Assembly (NCBI GenBank): GCA_024760545.1
Contig: CP060501.1
Coordinates: 1,463,501-1,527,500 of the forward strand
Direction of reading: 5' to 3'
Length of the DNA: 64,000 nt
Source: Nitrospira sp.
GTDB lineage: Bacteria; Nitrospirota; Nitrospiria; Nitrospirales; Nitrospiraceae
Positions 49,686-58,700 of this stretch are shown here, piece by piece. Position 1 is the stretch's first letter. Every line of letters starts with the position of its first letter. Below the pieces are notes generated by a model, which was given only the letters and a program-made list of their open reading frames with translations, was not told the DNA's origin and did not search any database. Both the position numbers and the translations under genes were made by a program.

Positions 49686-50513
49686 TCACGTCGGTGAGAG
49701 TTCTCGCTCTTGCCGCTCCGTTGCCATCGCCGCAGTATAACGCCTGAAAAATGTCGTCAAGGCCTCTGCTGCGACCGCACTCTGTCGACGAAGCCGGCCA
49801 AGACCCAAGAGACTTGAAGGGGCGGCCAAAACAGTACCGAGACCCTTGAGCCATCCAGTGGGCCTGAGAAACAGATTGAAGTCAAGGGGAAGATCTTCGT
49901 CGAGAAGATCGGAAACAGCTCGAATGATCACAAAAGGAACCTGCATGCGCTGCGCGTGAGCGGCCAAGGCGGAACTTTCCATATCGAGGCCGATTGCTTG
50001 CGTGCTTCGCGCAAACTGTTCTTTGTCCGAAGCCCTACCGATGATTCGATCCGTCGAGACAAATCGTCCAATGTGTGCAGGTGGCACCAGAGTCTCGACA
50101 AACGCCAATACGTGATCTCGCTCATCACCCGGCACAGCCGTAACTTGTGACAGCTCCCCACCTGCCCCTGGTTTACACACGACCTCGCGGCCGACCAGGA
50201 GTGCCCCAATATCCGCCGCGACAAGCGCACAGGCAAATCCCGTCGATACCATGAGACTAAAAGGCCGGCCGTCGATGAGTTGAACGGCGCTTTGCCTCGC
50301 CTTCTCCAGACCGACGCCGGTTTGCACAAGCCAATATTCCCGGTCACCGACAGTGTGTACGAAAACAGAGTGGCCGGCAATTTGTCGTCCGATGCCAGGA
50401 GGAAATGCCGACCGAACGGCTCTCATCTCCCATGGGGTCGCGGCAAAAATGGCAATCCGTTTAGGCGGCACAGTGTCAGATGAGGGCAGGGGGAGCGAAC
50501 CGGCGGGGGTCAA
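49686..50513 (-). CDS. hpnG: HpnG, adenosylhopane nucleosidase
   Basis: A 275-residue phosphorylase-superfamily protein, related to MTA/SAH nucleosidase. It starts with TTG, which overlaps the shc stop (TTGA), so the two are translationally coupled. Family landmarks: KRIAIFAATPWEMRAVRSAF, HTVGDREYWLVQTGVGLEKA, STGFACALVAADIGALLVG and the catalytic GLDMESSALAAHA near residue 173, followed by AVSDLLDEDLPLDFN. It removes adenine from adenosylhopane, yielding ribosylhopane. Position between shc and mla supports this name over an ordinary MTA nucleosidase. Confidence 0.92.
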   Translation of the reverse strand: MTPAGSLPLPSSDTVPPKRIAIFAATPWEMRAVRSAFPPGIGRQIAGHSVFVHTVGDREYWLVQTGVGLEKARQSAVQLIDGRPFSLMVSTGFACALVAADIGALLVGREVVCKPGAGGELSQVTAVPGDERDHVLAFVETLVPPAHIGRFVSTDRIIGRASDKEQFARSTQAIGLDMESSALAAHAQRMQVPFVIIRAVSDLLDEDLPLDFNLFLRPTGWLKGLGTVLAAPSSLLGLGRLRRQSAVAAEALTTFFRRYTAAMATERQERELSPT

Positions 50514-52690
50514 CGCTCGGACCGGTATGAGTCATTTCCTTGCATGTGATGGCGAAGTTCATCGGCTCGCATCTTCCCGCGAGAACGGAGGTTGCGATAC
50601 ATCGCTAAGGCCCACAACGGGAAGTACTGACAGTACCAATGATACCGAAGATAGAACACTCGCGGAAACCCGGTCCCTGTATGAGAAATTTCTTCCCACG
50701 ATCCGTCCTTCATTTGATGACGGAGAAGAAATTGCACTCCGCGCGCCACACTGAAGGAGTCAGTCGCTCCAGCCGACATCATGGCCATGAGTGCCCATGC
50801 TGTTTGCGACGGCGTACTCTCTCCTTGACCATGATGCTCGAGGTCATTGTAAGAAAGGCAGGACTCTCCCCATCCACCGTCAGAATTCTGTTTCGATTCC
50901 AGCCAGGACACAGCCCGCCGAATATAGGGTGCCGAGAGATCTTCACCAATGGCTCTCAGCCCTGCCAAGACGGACCAGGTTCCATAAATGTAATTGACCC
51001 CCCACCGCCCATACCAACTGCCGTCCTCTTCTTGCTCTTTCTTCAGAAAGGCCAGAGCCGGCGCAACGGCTGGATGTGTATTGTCATAACCCAAGGCTCC
51101 AAGCATCTCCAGACATCGTCCCGCCAGATCGGACGTGCTCGGGTCAAGAAGCGCCTTGTGGTCGGCAAACGGGATATAATTGAACACGACACGGTTATTG
51201 TCCTTATCGTAGGCGCCCCACCCTCCATCGGAACCCTGCATCGCCAGCACCCATCGCATACCGCGGTGGATGGATTCGTTCAGCTCGCCCTCTCCGGTCG
51301 GAATCTTCAATTTTGACAGCGCCATGAGGACCACGGCGGAATCATCGACGTCCGGATACAATTCGTTTTCAAATTGGAAATACCATCCGCCCGGTTCCGC
51401 GTTCGGCGAGGACACAATCCAGTCACCCACCGACTTGGTCTGCCTGGAGATGAGATACCGGCCCGCTTTTTGGAGCGCCGGGTGATCTTGTGGCAGCCCC
51501 GCTTCAACCAGCGCATTGGTGAGCAAGGCGGTATCCCAAATGGGAGAAAAACAAGGCTGAAGATGGAGGGTAGGAGCAAGCTCACCATCAATCATGGCGG
51601 AATCGTAGACTTCCAATTCCTCGATCTCACGAAGCGCCTTGACGACCAGAGGATCATCCGCGCCATAGCCCAAGCATTCGAGTGCCATAATGGAATTTGC
51701 CATCGCCGGATAAATCGCACCGAGTCCCCCGGACCCTTTGAGATGCTCCAACATCCAACAGGCTGCTTTATGAAGCGCCTTCTCCCGCAGCACCCGCATG
51801 GGCATCCGGTCGTACAGCTTCAACATCGCATCCAGGGCAACAAAGAAATTATGGGGCGTGAACCACGCTTGATCTTTGTTAAACGGAGGATATTTCCAAT
51901 ACCTGATCTCCGCTCGCGGGATCGGATAGAGTTCCTCGATACCCTGTTCACGGGGAATTTGGCAGACCGGGCGGTGAGCAAAGACTATCAACAATGGAAT
52001 CAGGACGGCCCGAGACCAATAGGAGATCGCGTAGATACTGAAATAGAACTTCTTCGGCAGCAGCATGATCTCGACGGGCATATGGGGAATGCCCTCCCAA
52101 TCGTACTGATCGAACAACGCCAGCGTGATTTTTGTAAACACGTTGGCTTGGACGACTCCCCCCATGGCCAAGATTCGTTCTTTCGCCCGAACCATACACG
52201 GTTCGTCCGCCGACACACCACTCAACTTAAGGGCAAAATACGCCTTGACGGACGCACTGATTTCAGTCGGTCCGCCGTAATAAATCGGCCATCCACCGTC
52301 GGGTAGTTGCATCGACTTGAGATACCGAACGGCCTTCTCCTCCCGATCGGGGTCCACACGATCGAGGAATCGACGGAGCATCAAGTATTCGGATGTCAAC
52401 GTGGTGTCCGCTTCCAGTTCGGCGACCCAGTACCCTTCAGCATGTTGACGGCTCAGGAACCATGACTGACTCCGCCGGATCGCGTCATCCACCGCATCAG
52501 GCTGGCTGACAGCATGCGCGATGGGACGACGAATAGAAGAAGGATCCAACGAAGGGAGGACAACCGGCTTGTCGGACACCAACCGAAGCGGAGCCATGGG
52601 TGTAAATTCCGTCGCAGGATCGAATCGTCCCTGAACGGTCGAAAGCAGGCTGTCAGAGAGGCGGCTGAATAACGCCTTTATGATGTTCAT
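50510..52690 (-). CDS. shc: Shc, squalene-hopene cyclase
   Basis: A 726-residue protein, slightly longer than most homologs. The catalytic Asp motif DVDDSA (DXDD) lies near residue 447 in YPDVDDSAVVLMALSKL, and several QW repeats are present (SDGGWGAYD, EDGSWYGRWG, SDGGWGESCLSY, KDGSWEEI). The N-terminal half has RRFLDRVDPDREEKAVRYLK and MQLPDGGWPIYYGGPTEIS. It cyclises squalene into hopene, the hopanoid skeleton. It is the first gene of the hopanoid/mla operon and is preceded by a sigma70-type promoter. Start MNIIKALFSRLSD. Confidence 0.96.
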   Translation of the reverse strand: MNIIKALFSRLSDSLLSTVQGRFDPATEFTPMAPLRLVSDKPVVLPSLDPSSIRRPIAHAVSQPDAVDDAIRRSQSWFLSRQHAEGYWVAELEADTTLTSEYLMLRRFLDRVDPDREEKAVRYLKSMQLPDGGWPIYYGGPTEISASVKAYFALKLSGVSADEPCMVRAKERILAMGGVVQANVFTKITLALFDQYDWEGIPHMPVEIMLLPKKFYFSIYAISYWSRAVLIPLLIVFAHRPVCQIPREQGIEELYPIPRAEIRYWKYPPFNKDQAWFTPHNFFVALDAMLKLYDRMPMRVLREKALHKAACWMLEHLKGSGGLGAIYPAMANSIMALECLGYGADDPLVVKALREIEELEVYDSAMIDGELAPTLHLQPCFSPIWDTALLTNALVEAGLPQDHPALQKAGRYLISRQTKSVGDWIVSSPNAEPGGWYFQFENELYPDVDDSAVVLMALSKLKIPTGEGELNESIHRGMRWVLAMQGSDGGWGAYDKDNNRVVFNYIPFADHKALLDPSTSDLAGRCLEMLGALGYDNTHPAVAPALAFLKKEQEEDGSWYGRWGVNYIYGTWSVLAGLRAIGEDLSAPYIRRAVSWLESKQNSDGGWGESCLSYNDLEHHGQGESTPSQTAWALMAMMSAGATDSFSVARGVQFLLRHQMKDGSWEEISHTGTGFPRVFYLRYHWYCQYFPLWALAMYRNLRSRGKMRADELRHHMQGNDSYRSER

Positions 52691-52797
52691 GAATCGTTAT
52701 GATTTGAAAGACAGGGCTGAGGGGGGTGAAAGACCGGCATCTCGCAATGGTCTCCCTCGTGAACAGCTCCTCTACACTCCCTCGAATGTACCGCAGG

Positions 52798-52826
52798 CTT
52801 ATAACAGACGCTGGGAATTGAGTCAA
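52798..52826 (-). promoter_or_regulatory. Promoter of the shc operon
   Basis: Minus strand TTGACT (52826-52821), 17-base spacer, TATAAG (52803-52798). Transcription should start near 52791, about 100 bases before the ATG of shc. Confidence 0.6.
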
Positions 52827-53084
52827 GCAAATGGAGTGAGAAGTGACTGAAGTATATGTATTTTTATGGGTGTGTGGATTGCGGACATCCTCTCTCAGCA
52901 TTTGTAACTGGACATCGCGGGAGTCCACTCCTTCGTTCATTTGTGAGACAGGCCCGAGGTCTTCAGGGAGACCGCTGTCCTGAAGCTAGTGTTCGCTGGC
53001 GAACGTCGCGAATGACTTCGGATCTCTTGTGCGAGCTGGATGCGTTTCGTCCGACGGGGTCTCCCGTGCCAAGTCAGGTTTTTC

Positions 53085-53113
53085 TTGGACTGGGATCTCC
53101 TGGCTGTTAATGT
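53085..53113 (+). promoter_or_regulatory. Promoter of the micro-protein/GMC operon
   Basis: TTGGAC (53085-53090), 17-base spacer, TAATGT (53108-53113), just before the AAAAGGAGG ribosome-binding site at 53122-53130. Confidence 0.5.
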
Positions 53114-53138
53114 CACGATGTAAAAGGAGGTGAAGAGC

Positions 53139-53282
53139 ATGTGTTCTCGCAGAGGATTCTTGATCGGATTGTTTTTGTTCGCCCAAATGGGGCTGCTCAC
53201 TCGCATTTTTAACGATCTCCATGGCGAAAGGAGCGGAAAATTCATTAGACAAGGCTGGGTGCTACAAACAGGAGACGTTTGA
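53139..53282 (+). CDS. 47-residue Tat-signal micro-protein
   Basis: AAAAGGAGG sits eight bases before the ATG. The N-terminus MCSRRGFLIGLFLFAQMGLL contains the twin-arginine motif S-R-R-G-F-L followed by a hydrophobic stretch, then a short tail ending FIRQGWVLQTGDV. The stop TGA overlaps the ATG of the GMC oxidoreductase (TGATG), so translation is coupled. The oxidoreductase itself has no signal peptide. By analogy with small Tat-bearing subunits of other flavin dehydrogenases, this peptide may carry the folded partner to the periplasm. The family is not known to me. Confidence 0.6.
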   Translation: MCSRRGFLIGLFLFAQMGLLTRIFNDLHGERSGKFIRQGWVLQTGDV

Positions 53283-54721
53283 TGCATGTTGACTTCAGCC
53301 TTTCAGTAAACGGCCTACCCAAGACAGCGGATTTTTGTGTTGTGGGATCAGGGCCTGCCGGGATGACTCTAGCATTGGAACTTGGAGACTATGGTCGTTC
53401 AGTGATTCTCTTAGAGGGAGGCGGACTTCGTCAGAGCGTTGAGTCTCAGGATATTTATAAGGGGGATGTGATAGGCGACCCCTACTTCGAGCTTGATTCC
53501 GCTCGTTTGCGATATCTGGGAGGAACGAGTGGCCATTGGGGCGGGGAGTGCATACCGTTAGGTGAAATTGACTTCCAAAAGAAGCAGGGTTTTGAGAATG
53601 CACACTGGCCAATCACAAAGAAAGACTTAGACCCGTTCTTGGCAAAAACGCTCTCTATTCTCGACATTCCACCACCACGCGATGAGGTGATATTAGATCG
53701 GGAATTCGGCATCAGACAAACTGGCATTTCCTATTCGCAAGTTCGGTTTGGTGAGAAATATCAGGAGAGACTTAATCTGTCGAAAAACGTGACCTACGTT
53801 ACGAATGCCAACTTAACGGGATTGAAAACGGATGGACAACGTGTCGTAAGCGCACATGCGACCAACTTTTCCGGACAATCCGCCAACATAAGAGCGACAC
53901 ACTTCATTTTGGCAATGGGCGGAATAGAAAACAACCGGATGCTCCTGTGGTGCAATCATCAGACGAATGGAAAACTTGTTGACTCTCGCGCACCGCTAGG
54001 TCGTTATTGGATGGAGCACCCCGCTTTCAGGGTCGGGCATGCGCTCGTTGACCTCAAAGTGGTGTCTGTTCATCACGGGAGGAGCGAGATTGGCTTAACA
54101 GATGCAGTAAAACGAAAGTTGTCGACTTTAGATTGCCGAATCATCGTGAGAGGAATGCCGCCTGAAGGCACACAGGCGCTGCTGAGCGATCTGTTATGCG
54201 TTGCGCCGAAAGTTGGCGCCTGGGCCACATCGCTGGTAGGGAAAAAGCTTGTCTGTGGGCAACACCTTAGCACGGAATGGGAACAAGAGCCTATCTGGAC
54301 CAACCATGTGAAGCTGTCCGAAACTAAGCGTGACCGTTTTGGAATTCCGTTGACGGAGCTGCATTGGAAAAAAACGGATCGCGATCTTGCTACGATACGG
54401 CAAACCCTGTCTCATTTTAACGATTATGTGATGGCCAGAAATCTCGGACGTATCAAATTTTTTGAGTGGGTGTTTGGCAACGGTGGCTTTCCCGATTACC
54501 GGGTAACGGGCGATTTTGGCGCTAGTTATCATCACATGGGCGGTACTCGAATGGCGGACACGGTCAAGAACGGTGTGGTGGATTCAAATTGTCGTGTATT
54601 TGGACAAGGCAACCTATATGTCGCTGGTTCATCAGTTTTTCCATCTGGTGGATCGGCTAACCCAACCCTCACGATTGTTCAGCTCTCTTTGCGATTGGCA
54701 GAACATTTGCGAAATGCCTGA
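53282..54721 (+). CDS. GMC-family FAD oxidoreductase
   Basis: A 479-residue flavoprotein without signal peptide. The FAD-binding motif FCVVGSGPAGMTLALEL is near residues 17-33, followed by the Glu-containing ILLEGGG. RYLGGTSGHWGGECIP (near 80) is the usual GMC second motif, and the C-terminus has SYHHMGGTRMAD and VAGSSVFPSGGSANPTLTI, the active-site His and family closing motif. It oxidises an alcohol or sugar-like substrate; the acceptor is unknown. It is A+T-richer than the neighbours, which suggests acquisition by transfer. Coupled to the Tat micro-protein upstream. Confidence 0.92.
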   Translation: MHVDFSLSVNGLPKTADFCVVGSGPAGMTLALELGDYGRSVILLEGGGLRQSVESQDIYKGDVIGDPYFELDSARLRYLGGTSGHWGGECIPLGEIDFQKKQGFENAHWPITKKDLDPFLAKTLSILDIPPPRDEVILDREFGIRQTGISYSQVRFGEKYQERLNLSKNVTYVTNANLTGLKTDGQRVVSAHATNFSGQSANIRATHFILAMGGIENNRMLLWCNHQTNGKLVDSRAPLGRYWMEHPAFRVGHALVDLKVVSVHHGRSEIGLTDAVKRKLSTLDCRIIVRGMPPEGTQALLSDLLCVAPKVGAWATSLVGKKLVCGQHLSTEWEQEPIWTNHVKLSETKRDRFGIPLTELHWKKTDRDLATIRQTLSHFNDYVMARNLGRIKFFEWVFGNGGFPDYRVTGDFGASYHHMGGTRMADTVKNGVVDSNCRVFGQGNLYVAGSSVFPSGGSANPTLTIVQLSLRLAEHLRNA

Positions 54722-55170
54722 CCTGCCCCGGCTATGATCGTCTTTACCTCTCGTTATGGTGTGGTGAAGTATGTAATCGCCAATACTTTACTCTTGCCTT
54801 CGCGTCATACCGCATCCTACTGAGCGCCTCATCTCTTACCCTCCACGCGTTGATAGTGCCGATCATGCCCCTCTTGTGTTGAACCGGACCAACGGTGAAG
54901 CGGCTGTTCTTTACAGCGCAATAGGTACACAGCCTTCCGTCATGTGCTCGAGCCCACGATACGTCAACTTGACGGCGTGCTCGCGCATGAGGCTTGAGAA
55001 GCGGTGTTCTCTAATACGGACTTCAGATGGCGCAGCCTCACGGATACCAATCGGAGTCACCAGGCTCTTCCATCGTGACGCCGAAGAGGGAATCGGCGAT
55101 GCCCATGATCCGCTTATGCTCTATACCAGCAGTATGTGCAAGAAAGGGATTGAGACAAGGAGGAACGGGG
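54722..55170. other. Gap with a stray 3' smc fragment
   Basis: No intact gene. The right half contains the smc-like fragment at 55038-55106. Nothing else could be named. Confidence 0.45.
55038..55106 (-). pseudogene. Fragment of the 3' end of smc
   Basis: The minus-strand frame MGIADSLFGVTMEEPG then DSDWYP and a stop is almost identical to the C-terminal SIADSLFGVTMEEPG of the intact SMC encoded at 55759-59436, and DNA similarity extends on both sides (about 55010-55130 against 55760-55880). It is a partial duplication of the last codons of smc, about 650 bases beyond the real end. Confidence 0.75.
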
Positions 55171-55428
55171 TTATCGCATCAACAGAATCACGAGAACCAT
55201 GAAGCTCCACAACGTAATGGATAGGCGTAGTCCATTGACAATCCCCGTGGCGGGCCCGAACGGATCATCCTCCTGTTCCTCCTGCACCTCGTCGTGCACT
55301 CTTCGCAGCGACCCTTGGCCAGCGTTTGCACTGGACATGCACAATCTCTCTAATCGCGCATCGTCGAGAGCGAGATTGCCGACCGATTGTGGATATGGCC
55401 TTCTGCCCTGGGTCCGTGAAGATGCCAT
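55171..55428 (-). CDS. Small membrane protein
   Basis: An 85-residue protein with AAGGAGG six bases before the ATG. The N-terminal 60 residues are polar and acidic (HDEVQEEQEDDPFGPATG) and the C-terminus is a membrane helix (RLSITLWSFMVLVILLMR), giving a tail-anchored topology. No family recognised. It is on the same strand as smc and lies downstream of it. Confidence 0.6.
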   Translation of the reverse strand: MASSRTQGRRPYPQSVGNLALDDARLERLCMSSANAGQGSLRRVHDEVQEEQEDDPFGPATGIVNGLRLSITLWSFMVLVILLMR

Positions 55429-55758
55429 GATCGACCTCCTTCCCTGCAGACGGTGAAACCAACTTCACACTCGCAACAAGGATATCGCAGGCTTCGAGCT
55501 TCTCATAATGAAACCATCTTTCCAGGAGATGCACGGGACGGGAAAGAGGTCGGCACGGGATAGGGACACTCCAGCACTTAAACCTGAGTGCGCGGCACTG
55601 AATGAACAAAGCACCCGCTTTGGGGAATCACCCGAATCGGAGACGGCCGTTGACATGCATGAAATGACCGCCCGATTCGTAAAGGGGTATGGGTGTCTGC
55701 CGCGATTCAAGCCCTGAGTGACAATCCAATGATTGCGGCTGGACTGGAGAACCTGCTC
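55429..55758. other. Gap between small membrane gene and smc
   Basis: Open frames on both strands lack start signals. Probably the terminator region of smc plus the promoter of 55171-55428. Confidence 0.35.
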
Positions 55759-58700
55759 TTAGGCCGGCTGCAGGTCCCCCAGCCTGACGGAAACCAGCTT
55801 GGAAACGCCCGGTTCTTCCATCGTGACGCCGAAGAGAGAATCGGCGATGCTCATCGTCCGCTTGTTGTGTGTAATGACGAGAAACTGGGCATTCTGCGCC
55901 AACTCCTTCAAGACACCTGTAAAGCGCCCGATGTTTTCCTCGTCCAGCGGAGCGTCGATTTCGTCCAACAGACAGAACGGCGTCGGCCTGATGAGAAAGC
56001 TCGCAAACAAGAGCGCCATTGCGGTCAGCGTCTTTTCGCCGCCCGACAGCATAGTGATGCTTTTCAACCGCTTCCCAGGCGGTTGTGCAACAATTTCGAT
56101 ACCTGGTTCTTGGCTGCCGGGAGGCTCGCCGTTTTCTGACGGCGGCTCGTCGACCAACTGCAGCTCAGCCCGGCCGCCGGGGAAGAATTGGACGAATACC
56201 TCGGAAAACTTCTGCTGGAGTTCGTCGTACGTGGACGCAAACATTTCTTTCGTCGTTCGGTGAATCCGCTGAATGATCTCCTTGAGCGACACAATCGAAT
56301 TCGACAGGTCTTGCTCCTGCGCAGACAAAAATTTGTGGCGTTCCTCCAGCTCTTGGTGCTCGCTGATGGCAGCCAGATTGATCGGCCCCATGCGATCGAG
56401 CCGATCACGAAGCTTCTGCAACTGCTCTTTCAACTCGGCATCGGAACGTTGGGCCGCCTCCTGACCGGTGGCATCGGTCTCTATGACCGATTCATTCGAT
56501 ACCGGCGCATCGTCGATCAGCGCGAGCGGATCGAGCTGATACGTTCCCGATAAGGTTCCTTCGACTGTGGCCAATTGCGTGCGAAGTTCCGCACGGCGCA
56601 CTTCCACCGTCATCCGTGCATCGCGAATCGCGGAGACTCCTCGGCGCACTTCTTCCAGACTCGCTTCCAAAGTCTGGCTGGCACCCATTTGCTGCGCTTG
56701 TTGCTCCTGAGCGGCAACCAACTCCGCTTTCACCCGACTTGCCGTCACACCAAGCTCTTGGCAGAGCGCCTCCTGACGGGCTTGCTCATCCCGGCTCCGC
56801 TCGATTGAACCCTTCAGACTATTCAGATGTTCCCCCAGCAAACGGCGCCGATCCTCCGTCTCTTGAATTTGTTGCGCCACCCGAACCCGATTCTGCTGTT
56901 CGTGTTCCCGTCTTGCGCGCAAACCCTCTGCCGTCAGCTTCGCTTGCGTCACATGTTCTTGCTGTTCTCTCATATTCTGATCAAACAACCCCAGTCGCTC
57001 ACGCACACGCCCCAACAACGTTTCCTGACCGTTTTTTTCAGCGACCCATTGCCCCAATTGAGCGTGGGCTGATTGCGATTCTTGCTCCAGCCGCTCTCGC
57101 TCACCGAGACCTTCTTGAATCTCCGTCTCCACTGCATTCAGTCGATGGTCAAGATCCGTCAGCACATGTTGAAGCTTCTCTTCGTCTTTACGGAGCGAGA
57201 GATCTTGCATTTCGGCATCACGAAGCGAATCCCCTAGCTGGCGGTCCCGCTGGGTCAGGAGCTGGGTCTGAGCGAACACATCGTCCCGCTGCTGCTTACT
57301 CTGATCAAGCTCGGTCACAAGCGCGTGCCGCTTGACTTCCAGATCGATCACTTCTCGTCGACGCTCGAGGAGACCCGGCGTTCCTTGGACCTGACCTCCG
57401 GTCACGATACCCGATGCATCCACCACTTCACCGTCCAGAGTCACCAGGATCGGACCGTTCGGAGCGTGCCACGCATGTTGCTCCCACACCTGCATCGCCT
57501 GGTCCAATGACCGAACAATCACGACGCGATCGAACAACGAGTCCCGTGCCCCCGTTCGAGCGGCGTCGGTCTGGATCAGATCCACGGCGCGCCCAACTAT
57601 GCCGGGCTGCTCGGCAATCGCCGACCACCAATCATGGGTCCCTGCCCCTTCCCATCGTGGGTGCTGGGGAATAAAGCTGCCTCGCCCCAGTCCCTCCTGT
57701 TGGAGGAAACGGATCAACCGCCGTCCCACGGATGGTTCATCCACAAACCACCCTCGAACACGCTCCCCTAGCACCGCCTCGACCGCACGCTCCATGCCTG
57801 ATGGGATAACCAGCCATTCGGCGACCGCATCCCGCACCCCTTCGCACGATTTCAAGGCGGGGCCCTGCTGAGCCCCTTGCCGGCCATAGCCCATCTCCTC
57901 GCGCACCACGCCTTGCAGCGCCTCCAAGCGTGAATCCACGCCCGCCAACTCCTCCGAGCGTCGTAAAATCGCCTGATCCAGCGACTGCATCATCCCGGCA
58001 GCTTGAATGGCCTCTTCCTGCACGGAGCGTTGGTCCTCCCGCAGTTTCGTTACGAGACGGTCGGCTTCTCCGTATTCCTTACGTACCGCCTCATGACGTT
58101 CGATCGCGGCTTCACGTTGCCCACGAAGCTCGTCTCGCTCCGAGACCAATCGAGTTCCACGGCCTGCGAGGTCTTCCACTCGTTTCATGAGCTGCGAGAT
58201 ACCCTGCTCGGTATTCGCGACCAGGATCGCCAGCTGCAACACGTCTTTGCGCCCTCGCTCTTCTTCCGCGACGGCCGCAGCCCGTTGCTGGAGCAATCGC
58301 GCCATCTCCTGATCAAGCTCACCGAGGGCACGATCCCGAATCACCATTTCCTCTTCGACGGAATGCAATGATGCCTCAACAGTCTGGAGCGCGCCGGCCA
58401 GATTGTCCCGCGAACGGACCAGCTCTTCCAGCTCAGCCGACTCTTCAACTTGTTGCTGATTCAATAACTGACCTCGGTTGCGTTCGACTTCCGCCGCGGT
58501 CAGCGCGTGGGACTGCTGGTGCTCAATTCCCGCCAGTTCTTCTCGAGTCTTTCCGATCAAGTCAGCCGTCGCAATGGCATCAAGGCGAGCCCGTTCGAGA
58601 TCCGTCGTGAGCCGAGCCTGCTCGGCGGCTTTCTCGGATTCTTGCCGATCCAAATTCAGGACGTCGTCCTCCACCTCCCGCAACGTCTGCCGCAATGCCC

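Larger units (their letters stand above)
52691..53138. other. Divergent intergenic region between shc and the GMC operon
   Basis: Holds the minus-strand promoter of shc (52798-52826) and the plus-strand promoter of the micro-protein/GMC pair (53085-53113). Nothing else was recognised. Confidence 0.5.

Noticed and set aside
51374-52306. 310-codon open frame on the plus strand
   Set aside because: Antisense to shc, with Arg/His-rich composition and no start signal.
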